Shown: piece by piece, positions 9,388 to 17,685 of the stretch | Layout of the letters: each line of letters starts with the position of its first letter | Numbering within the stretch: position 1 is the first letter of the stretch | NCBI GenBank assembly: GCA_018674495.1 | Contig: JABHAA010000019.1 | Coordinates: 1 to 64,000 of the forward strand | DNA from: Rhodospirillaceae bacterium | GTDB taxonomy: Bacteria; Pseudomonadota; Alphaproteobacteria; Rhodospirillales; UBA2165 | Length of the DNA stretch: 64,000 nucleotides | Direction: 5' to 3' | Program-made: the position numbers and the translations under genes | The notes under the pieces: generated by a model | Database searches by the model: none | What the model was told of the DNA's origin: nothing | The model's input: the letters and a program-made list of their open reading frames with translations, nothing else

Positions 9388-9858
9388 TTATTCGTCTTCT
9401 TCGCCGACGCCGATGCAGCCTGTGCGCGTGAACAATCGGGCACCGGCCGCGCTTACCTTAGGTGTTCGCTGGCGCGCCTCGACACCGCGAACGATATCGC
9501 GCTTGACCGCCCGTTTGACCACCGGGCGCAAGGTTTCGGTAATTCGGCCCATGTCCAGCAAGCCGTCCTTATCCAGCCGCAGTTTCATCCTGCGCAGCCG
9601 CGAAAACACCGAATTGATGATGCGCGGCGCGATGGCGCAGACATAGCGCGAATCCTTCGGGTGATCGGTATCGATATAGACCGTGATCGGCGTGTGCTTG
9701 GTTTGCTTGCCGCGTCCGGTCGGCAGCTTCATCATGAACACTTGCAGCTGAACTCGGTCCTGGGCGGCGGCGGGGCTGGGGGTGGCCACCAGCGCACCGG
9801 CGGAATACACCGATACTAGGCCAACGGAGATAATCAGACTTAGAAATTTGTTGCGCAT
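9388..9858 (-). CDS. secreted protein of unknown function
   Basis: A 156-residue protein with a clear Sec signal peptide ending near PAAAQD (residue 33-34). The mature part begins with alternating strands (VQLQVFMMKLP), is rich in Arg/Lys and contains two Cys, one in YVCAIAPRI and one near the end in TRTGCIGVG, which could form a disulfide. I do not recognise a family. It lies on the minus strand upstream of nnrS with a 115-bp gap, so the two might share a transcript. Periplasmic location is inferred from the signal peptide only. Confidence 0.65.
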   Translation of the reverse strand: MRNKFLSLIISVGLVSVYSAGALVATPSPAAAQDRVQLQVFMMKLPTGRGKQTKHTPITVYIDTDHPKDSRYVCAIAPRIINSVFSRLRRMKLRLDKDGLLDMGRITETLRPVVKRAVKRDIVRGVEARQRTPKVSAAGARLFTRTGCIGVGEEDE

Positions 9859-9990
9859 GCACCTGCATCCTTATTTCCGGCGGTGAAATTATCGCACCCC
9901 GTCACTCTCTTAAAACGAATCCCAGTGGGTTTGAAGCCTTAAATCATTAAATTATGCCAACTTTAAGACGCGCCTGCCGCCATTATTGAT

Positions 9991-12933
9991 GTGCGCCTCC
10001 ACAAAATGCCGGGCTTGGATTATGCTTGGCCGCGCAACGATGGGACTGGATGGTTGGTGAATTCCGATAGCAAAGCGAAGCAGCCGGCGAAGGATCGTTC
10101 GGGCGCCGATAGATTGATCACGGTTCTATCGGAGATGATGAACGAGATGGGCCGCAATTTTGCCGACGGCCGGGGCGCAATCCTGGATGCGTCCCTGGAC
10201 CGGGATCTGGGGTTCGACAGCCTGTCGCGCATGGAATTGGTGCACCGCGCCGAAACGGAATTCGGCGTGACCTTGCCCGATGATGTGATCGGCCGCGCAG
10301 AGACCCCGGCCGAGCTGTTGCGCGCCATCACCGCCGCCGCCGGCGCTCCGGCGATGACGATGGCGGCGGCCACCTCCGCACCCACGCCCGAGGCGGCTGG
10401 CTCCGCACCCAAAAGCGCCGACACCTTAAACGCCGTACTGGCATGGCATGCCCAGGCGCATCCCGGGCGCACCCATATCCGGCTGCTCTTGGATCAGGGC
10501 GAGCCCGCCGAAATCACCTACGGAGACTTGTGGAACGGTGCCAGAGAATTCGCCGCCGGGCTAATTGCCAAGGGCCTGCAAACAGGTGAGCCGGTGATCG
10601 TCATGCTGCCCACCGGTAAAGATTATTTCAACGCCTTCTTTGGTGTTCTGCTGGCCGGCGGCATTCCGGTGCCGGTCTATCCACCGGGCCGGGCGCAGCA
10701 ATTGGAGGAACATGTGCGCCGCCATGGCGCTATCGCCGATAACGCCCGTGCCGCCATCATGATAACCGTTCCCGAAGCGGTGGCGTTTGCGCGCCTGGCG
10801 ATAGCGCGGGCGGCAAGTTTGCGCGCCGTCGTGACGCCGGATGAATTAAAAGGCGCGGCGATGCCCACACATCTGCCTAACCCCGCCTCTGGCGACGCGG
10901 CATTCATTCAATACACATCGGGAAGCACCGGCGACCCCAAGGGCGTGGTGCTCTCCCATGCCAATCTGCTCGCCAATATCCGGGCCATGGGCGAGCGGCT
11001 GGAGGTCACACCGCACGACGTCTTTGTAAGCTGGCTACCCCTCTATCACGATATGGGACTGATCGGCGCCTGGCTCGGCAGCCTCACCTACGCCATGCCG
11101 CTGGTGTTGATGGCGCCGCTGTCGTTCCTCGCCCGCCCGCAGCGGTGGCTGTGGGCGATATCCAATTATAAGGGCACCATATCGGGCGGCCCCAACTTCG
11201 CCTATGAAGCCTGCCAGGCGCGCATCATTGATGCCGATCTGGATGGCTGCGATTTGTCTTCCTGGCGAGTGGCGTTTTGCGGCGCCGAGCCGATCCACGT
11301 GCCGAGCATCGAAAGCTTTATGCAAAGATTTGCCGGAATTGGCTTCGCCCGCACCGCCATGATGCCGGTCTATGGATTGGCGGAAAATTCCGTCGGCCTC
11401 ACATTTCCAACCGTGGGACGGGGCCCGCGGTTCGACCGCATCGATGCCGAGCAACTGGCTCGCACCGGCGCGGCGGAAATCACCAGCGCCGATGATGCAA
11501 TATCGGTACCTTCCTGCGGCTATCCGATCAGCGGCCATCAACTGCGCATCGTCGACGAAGGTGGGCGCGAATTGCCCGACCGCCGCCAGGGCCGCCTCCA
11601 GTTTCAAGGACCATCCGCGTCCAGCGGCTATTTGCACAACGCCGAGGCCACAAAGGCATTGTTCGACGGCGATTGGCTGAACTCAGGCGATCTCGGCTAT
11701 TCCGTAGAAGGCGAGATATACATTACCGGGCGCGTTAAGGATTTGATTATCCGGGGTGGACGCAATATCCACCCGGTCGAAATCGAAGCCGCTTTGAGCG
11801 GTCTGGAGGGCCTGCGCAGCGGCGGCATTGCCGTTTTCGGCAGCGCCGATCCGGCCACGGCAACTGAGCGCCTGATTGTCATGGCCGAAACGAGGCGACG
11901 CGGCGATGAGGCACACACGGCATTGGAACGGGAAATCAATGCCCGCGCCACCGATATCGCGGGCGAGCCGCCGGACCGGGTCCTGCTGGTAGCGCCGCGC
12001 ACCGTGCCGAAAACGTCGAGCGGCAAGATCAGGCGTGCCGCCGCCCGCCATATGTTCGAGAGCGGCGCCATCGATGCGGGCCCGGCTTCGCTCAAATGGC
12101 AAAAATTCAGGATTGCCGTCTCCGGCCATCGCGCGATGGTGCGGCGCGGCGCCCACCGGCTCGGCGGCGCGTCCTTCGCCTTTTATGTAGGTGCCGCCAT
12201 CGTTGTCCTGGCGCCCCTGGCATGGCTGGGCGTCGCGTTACTTCCGGTGGAAAGCTGGCGATGGCGCCTGGTGCGGGGCACAGTTAGCATCCTGCTTTCC
12301 ATCGCCCGCATAAAAATCACCACCGAGGGCTTGGGGCATCTGCCGGCCGCCGGACCGATCATCCTGGCCGCAAACCATTCCAGCTACCTGGATGGGGCGG
12401 TGCTGGCCTTCGCCTTGGGCAAACCGTTGCGCTTCGTCGCCAAGGCCGAATTGTCCAAAAATCCGATCACGCGCATATTCCTGAACCGCCTCGGCAGCCA
12501 TTTTGTCGAGCGGTTCAATGTCAGCAAAAGCCTCGCCGATGCCGGCCGCGTCCAGCCGCATGCGACAAGCGCCAATCCGGTTGTCTATTTCCCGGAAGGA
12601 ACGTTGAGCCGCATGGCGGGCCTGTTGCCCTTTCAAACCGGCGCCTTTCTGGCGGCCACCGAAAGCCAGATCGCCATCGCACCGGTGGTGATCCGCGGCT
12701 CCCGTCACGTGCTGCGCGACGGCACATTTATTCCGCGCCCGGGACGTATCCAGGTGCGGCTGCTCACCGCGTTGCAAGCAGAGCCTGCGCCGGGCGGCGG
12801 TAAAGACGACGCCTGGTGGCGGGCAATCGTGCTTCGGGATCGTTGCCGCGCCATCATGTTGGAACATTGCGGCGAGCCCGACCTTCGCCAAGAGAACCTA
12901 TTGCTGGACTTGGCCGCGAGACGCACCGAATAG
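9991..12933 (+). CDS. three-domain acyl carrier / acyl-AMP ligase / PlsC-type acyltransferase
   Basis: A 980-residue fusion. Residues about 40-115 form an acyl carrier domain with phosphopantetheine Ser77 in LGFDSLSRMEL. Residues about 145-690 are an AMP-forming ligase of the fatty-acyl type: YTSGSTGDPKG (near 307), YGLAENSVGL, GDLGYSVEGEIYITGR, and catalytic Lys in PKTSSGKIRR. After two hydrophobic segments (about 730-765), residues about 780-950 carry acyltransferase motifs NHSSYLDG (HX4D) and FPEGTLSR. Likely job: activate a fatty acid, load it on its own carrier, pass it to a lysophospholipid or other acceptor at the membrane. Bacterial Aas has the reverse order and no carrier domain. Start is uncertain: GTG 9991 has no clear ribosome binding site, and GTG 10057 would remove a stretch that does not look coding. 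Confidence 0.85.
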   Translation: MRLHKMPGLDYAWPRNDGTGWLVNSDSKAKQPAKDRSGADRLITVLSEMMNEMGRNFADGRGAILDASLDRDLGFDSLSRMELVHRAETEFGVTLPDDVIGRAETPAELLRAITAAAGAPAMTMAAATSAPTPEAAGSAPKSADTLNAVLAWHAQAHPGRTHIRLLLDQGEPAEITYGDLWNGAREFAAGLIAKGLQTGEPVIVMLPTGKDYFNAFFGVLLAGGIPVPVYPPGRAQQLEEHVRRHGAIADNARAAIMITVPEAVAFARLAIARAASLRAVVTPDELKGAAMPTHLPNPASGDAAFIQYTSGSTGDPKGVVLSHANLLANIRAMGERLEVTPHDVFVSWLPLYHDMGLIGAWLGSLTYAMPLVLMAPLSFLARPQRWLWAISNYKGTISGGPNFAYEACQARIIDADLDGCDLSSWRVAFCGAEPIHVPSIESFMQRFAGIGFARTAMMPVYGLAENSVGLTFPTVGRGPRFDRIDAEQLARTGAAEITSADDAISVPSCGYPISGHQLRIVDEGGRELPDRRQGRLQFQGPSASSGYLHNAEATKALFDGDWLNSGDLGYSVEGEIYITGRVKDLIIRGGRNIHPVEIEAALSGLEGLRSGGIAVFGSADPATATERLIVMAETRRRGDEAHTALEREINARATDIAGEPPDRVLLVAPRTVPKTSSGKIRRAAARHMFESGAIDAGPASLKWQKFRIAVSGHRAMVRRGAHRLGGASFAFYVGAAIVVLAPLAWLGVALLPVESWRWRLVRGTVSILLSIARIKITTEGLGHLPAAGPIILAANHSSYLDGAVLAFALGKPLRFVAKAELSKNPITRIFLNRLGSHFVERFNVSKSLADAGRVQPHATSANPVVYFPEGTLSRMAGLLPFQTGAFLAATESQIAIAPVVIRGSRHVLRDGTFIPRPGRIQVRLLTALQAEPAPGGGKDDAWWRAIVLRDRCRAIMLEHCGEPDLRQENLLLDLAARRTE

Positions 12934-12989
12934 CCACCTATGCGGCAATTTGCTTTGCTTAACAATTGTCGTTGGGTTCAAATGTGGCC

Positions 12990-14003
12990 ATGAATTTCAA
13001 TGGCGCAACCTCCTTCGCATCGAACGCCGCCGCAACCGCCCTGTTGCAGGTCTCCGATTTGGCGGTTTCGTTCCCGGCCACGGATGACGGCGGCGATCTT
13101 CGCGTCGTCGATGGAATATCGCTGGCCCTCGAAAAGGGCAAAACCTTAGGGCTAGTCGGGGAATCGGGGTGCGGTAAATCGATCACCGCGCTCGCCCTTT
13201 TAGGATTGGTGCCGGCGCCGGGCCGCATCACCGGTGGCCAAATAGTGTTCGGCGGGACCGATCTCCGCCAATTGCCCGAAACCGGCCTGCGCGCCTTGCG
13301 CGGCAACCGGATCGCCATGATTTTCCAAGAGCCAGCGACGGCGCTCAATCCGGTTTTTACCATCGGCGCCCAGATTGCCGAGGCCTACCGGCTGCACAAC
13401 GCTGCCACCAAGGACGAAGCCCGGGCACGGACCATCGGACTGCTTGAGAGGGTCGGCATCCCAAGCGCCGCCCAGCGCTTCGATTCCTATCCGCATCAAT
13501 TATCCGGCGGCATGCGCCAGCGTTGCATGATCGCCATGGCGCTGATCTGCACCCCCGATATCTTGATCGCCGACGAGCCGACGACGGCGCTCGACACGAC
13601 CATCCAGGCGCAAATCCTAGAATTGATACTGGATATTCAGGACGAGTTTGGCATGGCAATCCTGTTCATCAGCCATAATCTGGCGACCATATCAGCCGTC
13701 GCCGACGACATCTTGGTCATGTATGCGGGGCGCGCGGCGGAACAGGCGCCCAGCCCTGCGTTGATTGCCCGGCCCAATCATCCCTACACGCGCGGCTTGC
13801 TTCAGACCCTGCCATCCAGGGCGCGGCGGGGCGAAAAACTGCCATCATTGCCGGGCTCCGTAGGGCCGGAAGATTTGCGCCTCACCGGGTGCCGGTTCGT
13901 AGGCCGTTGTGATATGGCTGAAGACCAATGCCGGGGCGCCATCCCGCCCCCTGTCGAGATTGCACCGGGCCACATTTCCGCCTGTTTTAGGGCGGGCGAG
14001 TGA
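12990..14003 (+). CDS. dipeptide-type ABC transporter ATP-binding protein (DppD-like)
   Basis: Cytoplasmic ATPase of a Dpp/Opp importer. 337 residues from ATG 12990; an upstream TTG (12966) is possible. Walker A GESGCGKS (near 56), signature LSGGMRQR, Walker [13 protein letters not shown], and a C-terminal oligopeptide-ABC extension with Cys residues ([16 protein letters not shown]), as expected of the family (in some members this holds a 4Fe-4S cluster). It overlaps the next ATPase gene (TGATG), so the two are translationally coupled and probably form a heterodimer. The permeases come 1.6 kb downstream after flaF. Confidence 0.9.
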   Translation: MNFNGATSFASNAAATALLQVSDLAVSFPATDDGGDLRVVDGISLALEKGKTLGLVGESGCGKSITALALLGLVPAPGRITGGQIVFGGTDLRQLPETGLRALRGNRIAMIFQEPATALNPVFTIGAQIAEAYRLHNAATKDEARARTIGLLERVGIPSAAQRFDSYPHQLSGGMRQRCMIAMALICTPDILIADEPTTALDTTIQAQILELILDIQDEFGMAILFISHNLATISAVADDILVMYAGRAAEQAPSPALIARPNHPYTRGLLQTLPSRARRGEKLPSLPGSVGPEDLRLTGCRFVGRCDMAEDQCRGAIPPPVEIAPGHISACFRAGE

Positions 14004-15004
14004 TGGCAATAGAACCGGCATCAAGCAAACCCTTGCTCGAGGTTCGCGATCTGGTGAAACATTTTCCGGTCCGCTCTCCCGGATTGTTCGGTCGCCGCAA
14101 ACCGTCCGTCCATGCCTTAAATGGGGTCAGCTTTGACCTAGCCAGAGGCGAGACCTTGGCGATCGTCGGCGAATCGGGTTGCGGAAAATCGACCTTGGCC
14201 AAGACCCTGGCGCTTTTACACCAACCCGATAGCGGCGAAATATGGTTCGATGGCGATCCTGTAAGCCTGAGAGGCGGCGCCCGCAGCAAAGATATTCGTC
14301 GCCGCAGCCAGTTGATATTCCAAGACCCCCATGGATCGCTGAACCCCCGGCTCACAGTTGGCGAGATAATTGCCGAGCCATTGGTCATCCACGGCATCGC
14401 CCGCAATTTCCGTAACAGCCGCGTTGCCGAGGTGGCCAGCTCTGTTGGCCTCGGCACCCAAGACCTAGGTAAATATCCGCACCAGTTTTCCGGCGGCCAA
14501 CGCCAGCGGATTGCCATCGCCCGGGCGCTGGTCTCTGCCCCGGAACTTGTCATCGCCGACGAGCCTTTGTCCGCACTTGATGTTTCGGTGCAAAGCCAAG
14601 TGATCAATTTGTTGGCGGAATTGAAGGTCAGCCAAGGTTTGACCTATATATTTATCAGCCATGATCTGTCGGTGGTTGCATATATCGCAGACCGGGTGGC
14701 GGTTATGTATCTGGGCCGAATAGTAGAATTGGGCGCCTCCGAATCGCTTTTTTCTTCGCCGTCACATCCCTATACGCGGGCGCTCCTGGAAGCGGCACCT
14801 GAAATCGGCAAACGGATGGGCAAAAAACCACAACCTGCCAAGGGCGAAGCCGCGTCCTCCGGGAACATACCGCATGGCTGCCCATTTCACCCTCGGTGCC
14901 CAAATGTCCAGGATATCTGCCGAATTGAGCGGCCTCAGCTCGGCCCGATAGATGCCGTTGCCAATGGCCATATCACCGCTTGCCACTTTGCCAATCCTGT
15001 ATAA
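14003..15004 (+). CDS. dipeptide-type ABC transporter ATP-binding protein (DppF-like)
   Basis: Second ATPase of the importer, 333 residues. Walker [10 protein letters not shown]-loop in IFQDPHGSLNPR, signature FSGGQRQR, Walker B LVIADEPLSALD, and the C-terminal extension PHGCPFHPRCPNVQDIC typical of DppF/OppF. The start ATG overlaps the TGA of the preceding gene by one base (TGATG), with GGGCGAG as ribosome binding site. A GTG three bases earlier is also possible. Confidence 0.9.
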   Translation: MAIEPASSKPLLEVRDLVKHFPVRSPGLFGRRKPSVHALNGVSFDLARGETLAIVGESGCGKSTLAKTLALLHQPDSGEIWFDGDPVSLRGGARSKDIRRRSQLIFQDPHGSLNPRLTVGEIIAEPLVIHGIARNFRNSRVAEVASSVGLGTQDLGKYPHQFSGGQRQRIAIARALVSAPELVIADEPLSALDVSVQSQVINLLAELKVSQGLTYIFISHDLSVVAYIADRVAVMYLGRIVELGASESLFSSPSHPYTRALLEAAPEIGKRMGKKPQPAKGEAASSGNIPHGCPFHPRCPNVQDICRIERPQLGPIDAVANGHITACHFANPV

Positions 15005-15050
15005 AATTAACTGTTCATTTACCCCACAAGTGTTTGATTCATAAGAATGG

Positions 15051-15079
15051 TTGCAACAACTTTGATAAATGCCTTATAT
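15051..15079 (+). promoter_or_regulatory. candidate sigma70-type promoter for flaF
   Basis: TTGCAA (15051-15056), 17-bp spacer, TTATAT (15074-15079), in an AT-rich gap 64 bp before the flaF start. Spotted by eye; transcription from it is inferred. Confidence 0.45.
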
Positions 15080-15142
15080 TTTTGCAGCTTTTCATTACGC
15101 GTTTTGTAATATGACGATCCGCGCGCAATTGAGGTAGACCAC

Positions 15143-15490
15143 ATGGCAGACGAGCTAAAAGTTCAATTTGCTAACAAACGAGAAATGGACGCGGCGGCCT
15201 TTTCGCAAGCTGCTTACGTTCTTGACCAAGCCAAGCAAAATTTGGACGACGCGGATCTTCGCGAAAGAGCATTGAAATACAATCAGCTTCTTTGGTCGAT
15301 TATTCAGGCCGATGTCTCTGAGGATAACAATGATTTACCGGAAGAGCTGAAGGCCAATTTGATGAGCCTCAGCATTTTTGTCGACAAACAAACCAGCAAG
15401 GGTTTGACTGACCCCACGGAAGAATTGTTCGACAGTTTAATCAGTATGAATTTGAATATTTCCGAAGGCTTGCTCGAAGGCGAGAAGTAA
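15143..15490 (+). CDS. flaF: FlaF family flagellar biosynthesis regulator
   Basis: A 115-residue, mostly helical cytoplasmic protein. It matches FlaF in order and spacing: an early acidic/Arg motif (REMDAAAFSQAA), LKYNQLLWSII in the middle, an LPEELKANLMSLSIFVDKQT segment, and a C-terminal LISMNLNISEGLL. FlaF is known in alphaproteobacteria as a positive factor for flagellin synthesis or export, acting against FlbT. No other flagellar gene is present in the window, and this copy sits alone between the ATPase and permease genes of a peptide importer, with its own promoter-like and terminator-like elements. Ribosome binding site GAGGT upstream of ATG. Confidence 0.8.
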   Translation: MADELKVQFANKREMDAAAFSQAAYVLDQAKQNLDDADLRERALKYNQLLWSIIQADVSEDNNDLPEELKANLMSLSIFVDKQTSKGLTDPTEELFDSLISMNLNISEGLLEGEK

Positions 15491-15538
15491 AAATCATTCG
15501 CACGCGGTAGCGGCCTTGGCCGCCACAAACATTTGAAG

Positions 15539-15570
15539 AAATGCCTGCCATATCCGGCGGGCATTTTTTT
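15539..15570 (+). terminator. intrinsic terminator after flaF
   Basis: Stem AAATGCCTGCC / GGCGGGCATTT (one G-U pair) with a 6-nt loop ATATCC, followed by an unbroken T run. It ends 46 bp before the start of the permease gene, so it should separate flaF and the ATPases from the permeases. Confidence 0.8.
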
Positions 15571-15616
15571 GCCCAACGGTATAAACTAAACCCATGCCAA
15601 TTTGCCGAGGTGGCCC

Positions 15617-16570
15617 GTGACGCGATATTTCCTGGACCGGCTTGTTCAATCCCTTGTCGTGCTTGGCGTTATGTCGTTCGTGATCTACTGGCTTATGGGG
15701 CTAATGCCGGGCGATCCGATCGATCTGATGATCAGCGCCGATCCGAAGCTATCCTCGGCAGATGCGGAGCGGCTACGCGCGATCTACGGATTGGACCGCC
15801 CGATCACCGAGAGATACTTCAATTGGTTAAGCGCAGTGTTTTCCGGTGATCTCGGGTTTTCGCGGCAACACGCCAAACCGGTATTAACGGTGTTGTGGCC
15901 GGCGCTTGGAAATACGGCGCTGCTGCTCGGCCTTAGTTTTTTGCTGGCGATTGTGATCGCCCTGCCGACCGGTATCGCGGCGGCCATCCGCCCATATTCC
16001 AAAATGGATTATTTGATAAATTTCCTGGCTTTCGCCGGAATATCGCTGCCATCGTTCTGGCTAGCCCTGCTTTTGATCACCCTATTTTCGGTGATTTTGG
16101 CGGTGCTGCCGGCCGGCGGTATTGGCACCATCGGCGCCGAGGGCATCTGGGACCGGTCGCGATTCCTGGTCTTGCCGGTGGCCACCGTCACGGTTGTCAG
16201 TATTGGTGACTATATCCGCTATATGCGCTCCGAGATGATCCAGACCCTGCGCCACGATTTCATCCGCACGGCGCGCGCCAAGGGCGCCGGCAATGGACGC
16301 GTGGTCTATGTGCATGCTTTGCGCAATGCCCTGATACCGGTGGTGACCGTAGTGGCACTGGATATCGGGTTTTTGTTTTCCGGTGCGCTGGCGGTCGAGA
16401 TCATCTTCGCCTATCCGGGCATGGGCAAACTGATCTTCGACGCCATCATGGGCAACGACTTCAACCTCGCCATGGTGGCGCTTTTGTTTGCGACCATTTT
16501 GACCTTGCTCGGCAACCTGGCGGCGGATCTCGTCTATAGCTGGCTCGATCCCAGGATCAGCTACAAATGA
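15617..16570 (+). CDS. dipeptide-type ABC transporter permease (DppB-like)
   Basis: 317-residue inner-membrane permease with about six TM segments, N-terminal FLDRLVQSLVVLGVMSFVIY and YGLDRPITERYFNWL as in DppB, and the EAA loop around RTARAKGAGNGRVVYVHALR that contacts the ATPases. The start is set at GTG 15617 because GAGG at 15607-15610 is 6 nt before it; a TTG at 15602 would place the ribosome binding site inside the gene. It overlaps the next permease by ATGA. The upstream intrinsic terminator implies a separate promoter or read-through. Confidence 0.9.
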   Translation: MTRYFLDRLVQSLVVLGVMSFVIYWLMGLMPGDPIDLMISADPKLSSADAERLRAIYGLDRPITERYFNWLSAVFSGDLGFSRQHAKPVLTVLWPALGNTALLLGLSFLLAIVIALPTGIAAAIRPYSKMDYLINFLAFAGISLPSFWLALLLITLFSVILAVLPAGGIGTIGAEGIWDRSRFLVLPVATVTVVSIGDYIRYMRSEMIQTLRHDFIRTARAKGAGNGRVVYVHALRNALIPVVTVVALDIGFLFSGALAVEIIFAYPGMGKLIFDAIMGNDFNLAMVALLFATILTLLGNLAADLVYSWLDPRISYK

Positions 16571-17502
16571 GCGATAAACCGCCCATCAGCGAACGCGGCG
16601 CCTGGTCCCTGGCCTGGCAACGATTCCGCCATCACAAATTGGCTATGGCAAGCGCCGCGCTGCTGATTGTATTGGCGGTACTATCGGCGGTCGCACCTTT
16701 ATTCGAAATTATGTTTGGTATCGATGCGTCGCGGGTGGATTTGCTGCACCGCTTTACGCTGCCCACCGCCGATGCCTGGCTGGGCCGCGACGAGTTGGGC
16801 CGCGACGTCTTTGTCCGTATGCTCTATGGCGGTCAGGTATCGCTTTTGGTCGGCGCGGTGACGGCGATTGCGGCGGCGGTGATCGGCACCATGGTCGGAT
16901 TGGCGGCCGCCTACCGGGGCGGCTGGCTGGATGCATTGCTGATGCGCTTCACCGATGCGGTCATTGCGCTGCCGTTTTTGCCGCTGCTGATTGTGCTGGC
17001 GGCGATCGATCTGAATAAGCTTGGCATTCCTCCGGCGCTGATCAATTCGGAGCTGATTAGCCTTTACCGCATAATCTTCATCGTCGCGCTGGTTGGCTGG
17101 ACAACCTCGGCGCGGCTGGTGCGCGGTGCCGCGCTCAGCATTCGTGAGCGTGACTTTGTCTTGGCCGCGCGCGCCCAAGGCGCCAGCGCATGGCGCATCA
17201 TGGGCGTTCATATCCTGCCCAATCTGGTCTCGCCGATCATCGTTGCGACGACATTATCGGCGGGCAAGATCATTTTGTTGGAATCGGTGCTTAGTTTTCT
17301 CGGGCTCGGCATCCAGCCGCCGGTTGCAAGCTGGGGTAATCAGCTTACCAATGCACAGGAACTGATTTATTCGGCGCCGCAATTGGCCTTCTTTCCGGGA
17401 ATAGCCATTTTCGTTACCGTGATCGCTTTCAATTTCCTTGGCGACGGTTTGCAAGATGCGCTCGATCCCAAATCCGTATCGCACGCGAGCACCGGCCGCT
17501 GA
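16567..17502 (+). CDS. dipeptide-type ABC transporter permease (DppC-like)
   Basis: 311-residue inner-membrane permease. It has the DppC N-terminus (WQRFRHHKLAMASAALLIVL), the periplasmic motif WLGRDELGRDVFVRMLYGG that defines the family, and the EAA loop LAARAQGASAWRIMGVHILP. The start overlaps the dppB-like stop (ATGA), so the two permeases are translationally coupled. Confidence 0.92.
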   Translation: MSDKPPISERGAWSLAWQRFRHHKLAMASAALLIVLAVLSAVAPLFEIMFGIDASRVDLLHRFTLPTADAWLGRDELGRDVFVRMLYGGQVSLLVGAVTAIAAAVIGTMVGLAAAYRGGWLDALLMRFTDAVIALPFLPLLIVLAAIDLNKLGIPPALINSELISLYRIIFIVALVGWTTSARLVRGAALSIRERDFVLAARAQGASAWRIMGVHILPNLVSPIIVATTLSAGKIILLESVLSFLGLGIQPPVASWGNQLTNAQELIYSAPQLAFFPGIAIFVTVIAFNFLGDGLQDALDPKSVSHASTGR

Positions 17503-17685
17503 GCGGAACACGCGTTAAGGAGCGAAAGGTTTGGGATTTTTTTCGGTTGCACTTATATATAATAATTACCGCTTCGCGTGGATGAGCGCTCGCCCACGAA
17601 AATTCGACCATATGGGCATTGGCCGGTGCGCCCAAATCGAGTAGCAATGTGGTCAGATTGGAGAGCCGAGAGCCGCTAGCAAGCC

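Noticed and set aside
17558..17563. TATAAT upstream of the GDP-mannose gene as a promoter
   Set aside because: Good -10 but no matching -35 at 16-18 bp; listed only as a remark in the gene entry.
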